Assembly (NCBI RefSeq): GCF_013402915.1
Contig: NC_050723.1
Span: 992,001 to 1,056,000 of the forward strand
From: Zygotorulaspora mrakii
Taxonomy: Eukaryota > Ascomycota > Saccharomycetes > Saccharomycetales > Saccharomycetaceae
Direction of reading: 5' to 3'
Length of the DNA stretch: 64,000 bases
The notes under the pieces were generated by a model. It did not search any database and was not told the origin of the DNA. It worked only from the letters and a program-made list of their open reading frames with translations. Of this stretch, positions 58,952 to 64,000 are shown in pieces. The number at the start of each line of letters is the position of its first letter. Position 1 is the first letter of the stretch. Made by a program: the position numbers and the translations under genes.

Positions 58952-60343
58952 ATGAGCGACGACCAATCTTGGAAGAACGAATTAAATATTCCTAAAAAGG
59001 ATACAAGACCACAGACTGAAGATGTGTTGAACACAAAAGGTAACAGTTTCGAAGATTTCTACCTCAAACGAGAGTTACTGATGGGAATCTTCGAAGCGGG
59101 ATTTGAAAAGCCCTCGCCAATTCAGGAAGAGGCCATACCGGTAGCCATCGCAGGAAGAGATATACTAGCAAGAGCAAAGAACGGGACTGGAAAAACGGCG
59201 GCATTTGTCGTTCCGACCTTAGAAAAGGTCAAACCAGGTGTTAATAAAATTCAAGCACTTATCATGGTTCCAACAAGAGAATTGGCATTGCAAACATCTC
59301 AGGTTGTACGTACTTTGGGTAAACATTGTGGTATATCGTGTATGGTCACCACTGGTGGTACCAATTTAAAGGATGATATCTTAAGATTAAATGAAAACGT
59401 GCATATCTTAGTAGGTACTCCAGGTCGAGTATTGGATTTAGCTTCAAGAAAATTAGCGGACTTGAGTGACTGTTCTCTTTTTGTTATGGATGAAGCTGAT
59501 AAAATGTTATCTCGTGATTTCAAGACAATTATTGAACAAATTCTGATTTTTTTACCCAAAAGTCACCAATCATTATTATTCAGTGCAACATTTCCAATAA
59601 CTGTTAAAGAATTCATGGTCAAGCATCTTCATAAACCTTATGAGATAAATTTAATGGAAGAATTAACTCTGAAGGGTATTACACAATATTACGCGTTTGT
59701 CGAAGAAAAACAAAAATTACACTGTTTAAATACATTATTTTCAAAATTACAAATTAATCAAGCAATTATATTTTGCAATTCCACAAATCGTGTTGAGCTT
59801 TTAGCTAAAAAAATTACAGATCTAGGTTATTCATGTTATTATTCGCATGCAAGGATGAGACAACAGGAGAGAAATAAGGTCTTTCATGAATTTCGTCAAG
59901 GTAAAGTTCGTACTTTGGTTTGCTCGGATTTACTCACGCGTGGTATCGATATTCAAGCGGTTAATGTTGTCATTAACTTTGATTTTCCAAAAACTGCGGA
60001 AACATATTTGCATAGAATTGGTAGATCTGGTAGATTTGGCCACTTAGGTTTAGCGATTAATCTGATCAATTGGAACGATCGATTCAATTTGTATAAGATT
60101 GAACAGGAATTGGGAACTGAAATTGCCGCTATTCCAGCAACAATCGACAAATCGTTGTATGTTGCTGAAGACTCTTCGGCAGTTCCTGTACCCTTTCCAA
60201 TTCAACAACAGCCCAACCCGCTTCAACAGCAATTGCCTGTACAATATCAAATTCCTCCGCAGCAGTTTCCAGTAAGTGGAGGTCCTCAGCAAGGTATGCC
60301 ACCTCAGATGCAGCCTCATTTTACTGCTCAGCCACAGTTTTAA
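58952..60343 (+). CDS. DHH1: DEAD-box mRNA decapping activator Dhh1
   Basis: 463 residues; S. cerevisiae Dhh1 is 506, the difference being in the low-complexity tail. It is a cytoplasmic P-body RNA helicase that represses translation and promotes decapping. RecA domain 1: [13 protein letters not shown] (Q motif), AKNGTGKT (75-82), [16 protein letters not shown] (180-183) and SAT (211-213). RecA domain 2: [36 protein letters not shown] and [10 protein letters not shown]. The C-terminus (about 405-463) is rich in Gln and Pro. Residues before 35 hold the basic-acidic N-terminal extension that contacts domain 2. Codon choice in the second half is noticeably AT-rich. Confidence 0.97.
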   Translation: MSDDQSWKNELNIPKKDTRPQTEDVLNTKGNSFEDFYLKRELLMGIFEAGFEKPSPIQEEAIPVAIAGRDILARAKNGTGKTAAFVVPTLEKVKPGVNKIQALIMVPTRELALQTSQVVRTLGKHCGISCMVTTGGTNLKDDILRLNENVHILVGTPGRVLDLASRKLADLSDCSLFVMDEADKMLSRDFKTIIEQILIFLPKSHQSLLFSATFPITVKEFMVKHLHKPYEINLMEELTLKGITQYYAFVEEKQKLHCLNTLFSKLQINQAIIFCNSTNRVELLAKKITDLGYSCYYSHARMRQQERNKVFHEFRQGKVRTLVCSDLLTRGIDIQAVNVVINFDFPKTAETYLHRIGRSGRFGHLGLAINLINWNDRFNLYKIEQELGTEIAAIPATIDKSLYVAEDSSAVPVPFPIQQQPNPLQQQLPVQYQIPPQQFPVSGGPQQGMPPQMQPHFTAQPQF

Positions 60344-61093
60344 TGACTCGAATGGTGGCCGATTTTTTTTTCTCTGCCTCCTAATCCCTAATTTCTGAGT
60401 TGTGAGCCGAGTATTTCAGCTGCATATCCGCTAATTTTTCTAAACTGATATTTCAATGATTGTCGACATTTTTCCGTTTTTTATTTTTATTTGCCTGCAA
60501 TCAATTTTTTCCATTTTGTATTCAATTCTATTACCGCCATATCGACCTGTAACTCCAGATTTTTCTCTATTAACAATCTCATCGTGGAATATTTCTGCGT
60601 GTCAACTTTCTTCTCTTTCTGGCATCTTTTGAAATAAATAATATTCCACTCTTTTGCATTGACCACTTTCAATGCAGATACAAGAAAATATTTCAATTTG
60701 CCATATGAAAAACTGCTTTGATTTCAATCACCTTAAAAAACCCAGTTATTTCCTATCTAAAAATTACCAAACGTTCTTAATTGAACAAATTATTTTGGAG
60801 TAAGATTACGGTGTCTTCTACGTTTATGCCTTTTTTGATTTTTTTTCTAGATGACAAGCCTCGCTATTCGACCACCTTGTTATGTGCTATATTTTTTTAG
60901 ATTTTTAGGCATCAAATAGTAAAATAAATAATAACTTTATCCGCACCAAATTCTTAAGGTTATTCTTGATATCGCGGAAATCTCGCTTTCATAAGATTGG
61001 AAAATAACTTAACAAACCTCTAATAAAAGACACGAATTTCAAATCAGCCGCATACACATTGAGTGGTGATTGTGTGAGTGCAATTCGATTAGT
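60344..61093. other. Intergenic: DHH1 3' flank and PNP1 promoter
   Basis: 750 bases, strongly T-rich (60360-60540 and 60830-60900). The long 3' flank may be 3'UTR of DHH1. No motif or RNA gene was recognised. Confidence 0.5.
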
Positions 61094-62020
61094 ATGAGTA
61101 CAATTGATAGTGGTACACAGCGTAAGCTGATTTATTCAGCATTTGAATATCTCAGCAAGGAGATAAATGAGCATTTTGAAGATAAAGAAGCATTTCAACC
61201 ACGTACTTTGATCGTTTGTGGTTCAGGTTTAGGGGGGATTTCTAATCGGTTATCATCTGACCCTAACCCACTGACTATCCCTTATGGCACTATTCCAGGC
61301 TTCAAGTCAAGCACAGTTGCTGGTCACTCTGGTACTCTTGTTTTTGGAATGATGAATAACACACCAGTCGTTTTGATGAATGGACGTTTGCATAGTTACG
61401 AAGGACATTCTTTCTTTGACGTCAGTTTTCCAATAAGGGTTTTGCATAATTTTAATTCTGTGAGAACATTGATTGTAACTAATGCGGCTGGTGGCTTAAA
61501 TGACTCGTTTGCACCTTGTGATCTGATGTGTATATCTGATCATATCAACTTTCCTGGATTTGCAGGCAACCATCCCTTGAGAGGACCAAATCTTGATGAA
61601 ATTGGCCCGCGTTTCTTACCGATGAGTGACGCATACGATTTAGAATTGAGAAAGTTGTTATTCAAAAAGAAGACAGAACTGGGGTTGAAGAGAGCATTGC
61701 ATGAGGGTACCTATATTTATGTGTCCGGCCCAACTTTTGAGACCAGAGCTGAAAGTCGTATGCTTCGCATGTTAGGAGCAGATGCTGTTGGTATGAGTAC
61801 AGTTCCTGAGGTCACTGTCGCTCGCCATTGTGGATGGCGAGTCCTTGCACTAAGTCTAATAACGAACAACTGCGTGTTAGCTGCAGCACCCAGTGCTCTC
61901 GATGAGAATCCAGCTGCAATGGATGAAGGTATCGCTTCTCATGAAGAGGTTTTAGAAAACGGCAGGAAGGCATCACAAGATGTTGAAAGACTAATTGAAG
62001 AAATCGTTGCTGATATATAA
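61094..62020 (+). CDS. PNP1: Purine nucleoside phosphorylase
   Basis: 308 residues from the ATG at 61094; S. cerevisiae Pnp1 is 311. The frame opens 8 codons earlier with a TTG, which I do not use. It splits inosine and guanosine (and nicotinamide riboside) with phosphate to base and ribose-1-phosphate. Visible features are the phosphate loop CGSGLGGI, GHSGTLVFG, the signature GRLHSYEGHSFFDVSFP, NAAGGLN, GPTFETRAESRMLR and GMSTVPEVTVARHCGWRVLALSLITNN, the last carrying the purine-binding residues. The gene is convergent with SEC13 (149 bases between stops), as YLR209C and YLR208W. Confidence 0.97.
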   Translation: MSTIDSGTQRKLIYSAFEYLSKEINEHFEDKEAFQPRTLIVCGSGLGGISNRLSSDPNPLTIPYGTIPGFKSSTVAGHSGTLVFGMMNNTPVVLMNGRLHSYEGHSFFDVSFPIRVLHNFNSVRTLIVTNAAGGLNDSFAPCDLMCISDHINFPGFAGNHPLRGPNLDEIGPRFLPMSDAYDLELRKLLFKKKTELGLKRALHEGTYIYVSGPTFETRAESRMLRMLGADAVGMSTVPEVTVARHCGWRVLALSLITNNCVLAAAPSALDENPAAMDEGIASHEEVLENGRKASQDVERLIEEIVADI

Positions 62021-62169
62021 GTAGTCAAGCATGTATTTACTATTTAACTATTCTTAATGTGAATTATACATTTTGTCCGAGAGCTGGTCAGCGAATTCAA
62101 GTTGGTAGGACAACTGAAAAATTACAATATATTTCTCGAATCTATTGGAATCAAATATGTGCATTTAAT

Positions 62170-63054
62170 TTACTCTTGAACTTCACCTGCAGGCTCCCAC
62201 TTTCCTTCAAGGTCTTCTTTCCAAAGGGTAACTTTATTATCACCTCCAGATAAGGCTAAGATGTTTCCGGATAATGACCAACTTGCTCTCCATAATACAT
62301 CAGGGAATTTTTCATTTTGAAGCAGTGTCTTTGTCCATTTATCGTCTTTTTCCTCCTTCGACCAGATGATACATGTGCGGTCTTGGGATACTGTGGCTAT
62401 ATAGCAACGAAGCAAAACAGATGGTGACCATGCAACATCCCTTACCCAATCAGTGTGACCCTCCAATGTATCCTCTAAAGTGACACTCTGTGATTCAGAA
62501 TTATATTTCCAAACTTTCACCAGATTATCAGCTCCACCGGTGACGAATCTGCGTGTTTGGTTAGAAACACCACCCTCGGGCATTACTGAAGGTGCCCAGC
62601 TTGCAGCGTTTACACCAATAGCATGTGCTTCGATTACAACTGGTGCCGTTGTACCATTGTCCTTAAATTCAACTACTGACACTTTTCCATCAGATGATGC
62701 CGCTAAAATCAAAGCCCCATACTCATGAGGTGCCCATTGGACTGAATTGACTGATGCTGAATGGACAGCATGAACAGCAATCTGAGCCCATTTACCATTC
62801 TCTTCTTTCCAAATTAGCACTTTACCGTCATACGAGCACGAAGCCAAAATAGTCCCAAATTTGGGATGAGCCCAATCAACTCTCCAAATAGGCCCCTCGT
62901 GCCCGCTCAATGTCTCCACTAATTTATGATTCTCACCCTCCACTTCAAATATTTTGATCGTTTTATCAGAAGAACACGTAGCTAGACGTTTCCCGTAGTA
63001 ATCGAGCACAGCATCATGGATTAAATCGTTGTGAGCGTTCGTAATTGTGGGCAT
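62170..63054 (-). CDS. SEC13: COPII coat and nuclear pore protein Sec13
   Basis: 294 residues; S. cerevisiae Sec13 is 297. It is a six-bladed WD40 propeller that takes a seventh blade from Sec31 (COPII cage), Nup145C (Y complex) or Sea4 (SEA complex). Start is [20 protein letters not shown], then repeats such as [64 protein letters not shown] and [17 protein letters not shown], spread evenly to residue 290. SEC31, its main partner, lies about 51 kb away on the same strand. A Reb1-type site lies 184 bases upstream. Confidence 0.98.
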   Translation of the reverse strand: MPTITNAHNDLIHDAVLDYYGKRLATCSSDKTIKIFEVEGENHKLVETLSGHEGPIWRVDWAHPKFGTILASCSYDGKVLIWKEENGKWAQIAVHAVHSASVNSVQWAPHEYGALILAASSDGKVSVVEFKDNGTTAPVVIEAHAIGVNAASWAPSVMPEGGVSNQTRRFVTGGADNLVKVWKYNSESQSVTLEDTLEGHTDWVRDVAWSPSVLLRCYIATVSQDRTCIIWSKEEKDDKWTKTLLQNEKFPDVLWRASWSLSGNILALSGGDNKVTLWKEDLEGKWEPAGEVQE

Positions 63055-63237
63055 TGTTTAAAGAGAATGCAATTTGACAAGAAGTATCAACTATAGAACA
63101 ATAATGAAAAAGCTCGTTATGCTGATCCGACTGTTTCAAATATATCTTTAGTCCCACCTACTTTCCTAACTACGTGTAGAGTTGATTCAACTTGTTCCGC
63201 TCAGTTCTTTCGCCAAAAGAGTATGTGCGGGTAAGAC

Positions 63238-63244
63238 GTACATT
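63238..63244 (+). promoter_or_regulatory. Possible Reb1 site upstream of SEC13
   Basis: CGGGTAA exactly, about 184 bases upstream of the SEC13 start, in the short spacer before the HRD3 stop. Weak on its own, as for the other Reb1-type cores. Confidence 0.35.
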
Positions 63245-63292
63245 ATCATACAAAGAACAAATTTAGGAAATACGTATAGACAACAGCTACCT

Positions 63293-64000
63293 TCATATCG
63301 CGATCCTTACCTCAAAATTGCCACGAAAGACATTGTTATTTTGACCTCCATCATGTGCGCCATGATTTCCATTGACACGTACATCTGCATTGTTGACGTT
63401 CCAGCCTCGTCTCGCAGCGATGATCCTGACAATTACACTAAAGAGAAAGAGAAATAGAATAAAGGCGATAGACAAAAAATCTTCCAGGTGAAGACCAAGA
63501 GAGCTCAATCTTGTCCATGTTCCTTCATCACTTTCCTCCTTCTGCTTCGAATCAGCGTTCTGTGTGCTTCCGTCTCCTTCTTTCTTGTCTCCTTCCGACT
63601 CATCATTTCCTGTAAAGGCGCTCTTATAGCTTTCAAAGAGTTTCTTATACCACGGCACCCTTTTATCATCACTTTGCTCATTATCGCGATCACCAAGTTC
63701 GTATCCAGAACGTTCCCCGGTAATCCACAAGAGCCATGCTTTAGCCCTTAATTTTAGTACACTTAGTTTCACGGCGATGTAAAGTTTTGGATTATTTTCT
63801 AGCACTTGATCATAGTATCGTTTGGCCATACTAAAATCTATTTCTACACCAAGCCCATACTCGTACATGTATCCCAGGTTCCATAAAGCTTGGGGAGAGA
63901 ATCTAAGAGCCGAGCTCTGATACAGCTGAACGGATTTTGAATAATCTTGCATTTCAAAATATATGTTTCCAGCAACAACACCGGCGTCAATATTTCCTTG
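63293..64000 (-). CDS. HRD3: ERAD ubiquitin ligase component Hrd3, C-terminal part (5' end outside window)
   Basis: The frame stays open to the window edge, so about 235 C-terminal residues of a protein of about 830 are seen. Hrd3 (Sel1L) is the lumenal partner of the Hrd1 ubiquitin ligase in ER-associated degradation. The visible part begins in Sel1-like repeats (AGNIYFEMQDYSKSVQLYQS and ALWNLGYMYEYGLGVEIDFS), continues with an amphipathic region, and then has an acidic linker and one membrane anchor near the C-terminus (LEDFLSIAFILFLFLFSVIV) followed by a short basic cytosolic tail. The gene is next to SEC13 as YLR207W is to YLR208W. Confidence 0.94.
   Translation of the reverse strand, partial: QGNIDAGVVAGNIYFEMQDYSKSVQLYQSSALRFSPQALWNLGYMYEYGLGVEIDFSMAKRYYDQVLENNPKLYIAVKLSVLKLRAKAWLLWITGERSGYELGDRDNEQSDDKRVPWYKKLFESYKSAFTGNDESEGDKKEGDGSTQNADSKQKEESDEGTWTRLSSLGLHLEDFLSIAFILFLFLFSVIVRIIAARRGWNVNNADVRVNGNHGAHDGGQNNNVFRGNFEVRIAI

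Noticed and set aside
1..64000. Search for tRNA, rRNA, Ty/LTR elements and a point centromere
   Set aside because: No B-box/A-box pair, no TG...CA LTR with target duplication, and no CDEI-AT-CDEIII arrangement (TCCGAA cores examined, including 2445 and 37850) was found.

Overview
This is a gene-dense chromosomal interior from a budding yeast of the family Saccharomycetaceae. The genes are almost all intronless. The few introns carry the yeast GTATGT donor. Predicted proteins match Saccharomyces cerevisiae families closely in length and order. I recognise 31 protein-coding genes plus the 5' tip of a ribosomal protein gene at the left edge. I see no tRNA, rRNA, transposon, LTR or centromere.

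Gene order points to a lineage that did not go through the yeast whole-genome duplication, or that keeps the ancestral order. The genes interleave two S. cerevisiae blocks without a break in order or orientation: YDL136-YDL160 (RPL35, ARF, RGT2/SNF3, SCM3, RPO21, BPL1, CRD1, CCT4, YDL144C, COP1, LDB17, RPN5, NOP14, ATG9, RPC53, SAS10, CLB3, CMR1, YDL157C, STE7, DHH1) and YLR218-YLR207 (COA4, CPR6, CDC123, CRR1, TUB4, ATG38, CLB4, PNP1, SEC13, HRD3). The YDL191-YDL195 block (RPL35A, ARF1, NUS1, SNF3, SEC31) is folded in at the left end. Pairs duplicated in S. cerevisiae (ARF1/2, RPL35A/B, SNF3/RGT2, CLB3/CLB4) are single here. The species cannot be named from this window alone.

Layout. 1-350 is the start codon exon and truncated intron of RPL35. 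1183-11426 is a minus-strand run: ARF, NUS1, glucose sensor, SEC31. 12286-20853 is a plus-strand run: COA4, SCM3, CPR6, RPO21. 21144-29036 holds BPL1, CRD1, CCT4, CDC123 and a PanE-like reductase. 29815-37528 holds CRR1, COP1 and TUB4 on the plus strand. 37733-49068 holds LDB17, ATG38 (two exons), RPN5, NOP14, ATG9 and RPC53. 49329-64000 holds SAS10, a B-type cyclin, CMR1, DMO2, STE7, DHH1, PNP1, SEC13 and the 3' part of HRD3.

Neighbours are mostly unrelated housekeeping genes, as is normal in yeast. Recurring themes are vesicle coats (ARF, SEC31, SEC13, COP1), autophagy (ATG9, ATG38), ribosome and polymerase biogenesis (NOP14, SAS10, RPC53, RPO21), proteostasis (CCT4, CPR6, RPN5, HRD3) and cell-cycle/spindle functions (TUB4, SCM3, CLB).

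Several promoters carry motifs that fit the gene they precede: paired Rap1 sites at RPL35, a three-unit heat-shock element at CPR6, an Rpn4/PACE site at RPN5, PAC+RRPE at NOP14 and at the RPC53/SAS10 divergent promoter, and an Ndt80 middle-sporulation element at CRR1. I did not find a convincing new biological system. The points most worth a second look are the unexplained 1.5 kb between SAS10 and the cyclin gene (where S. cerevisiae has MSH5), PACE copies at unexpected promoters, the 18-base first exon of ATG38, and an altered CTD heptad in RPO21.
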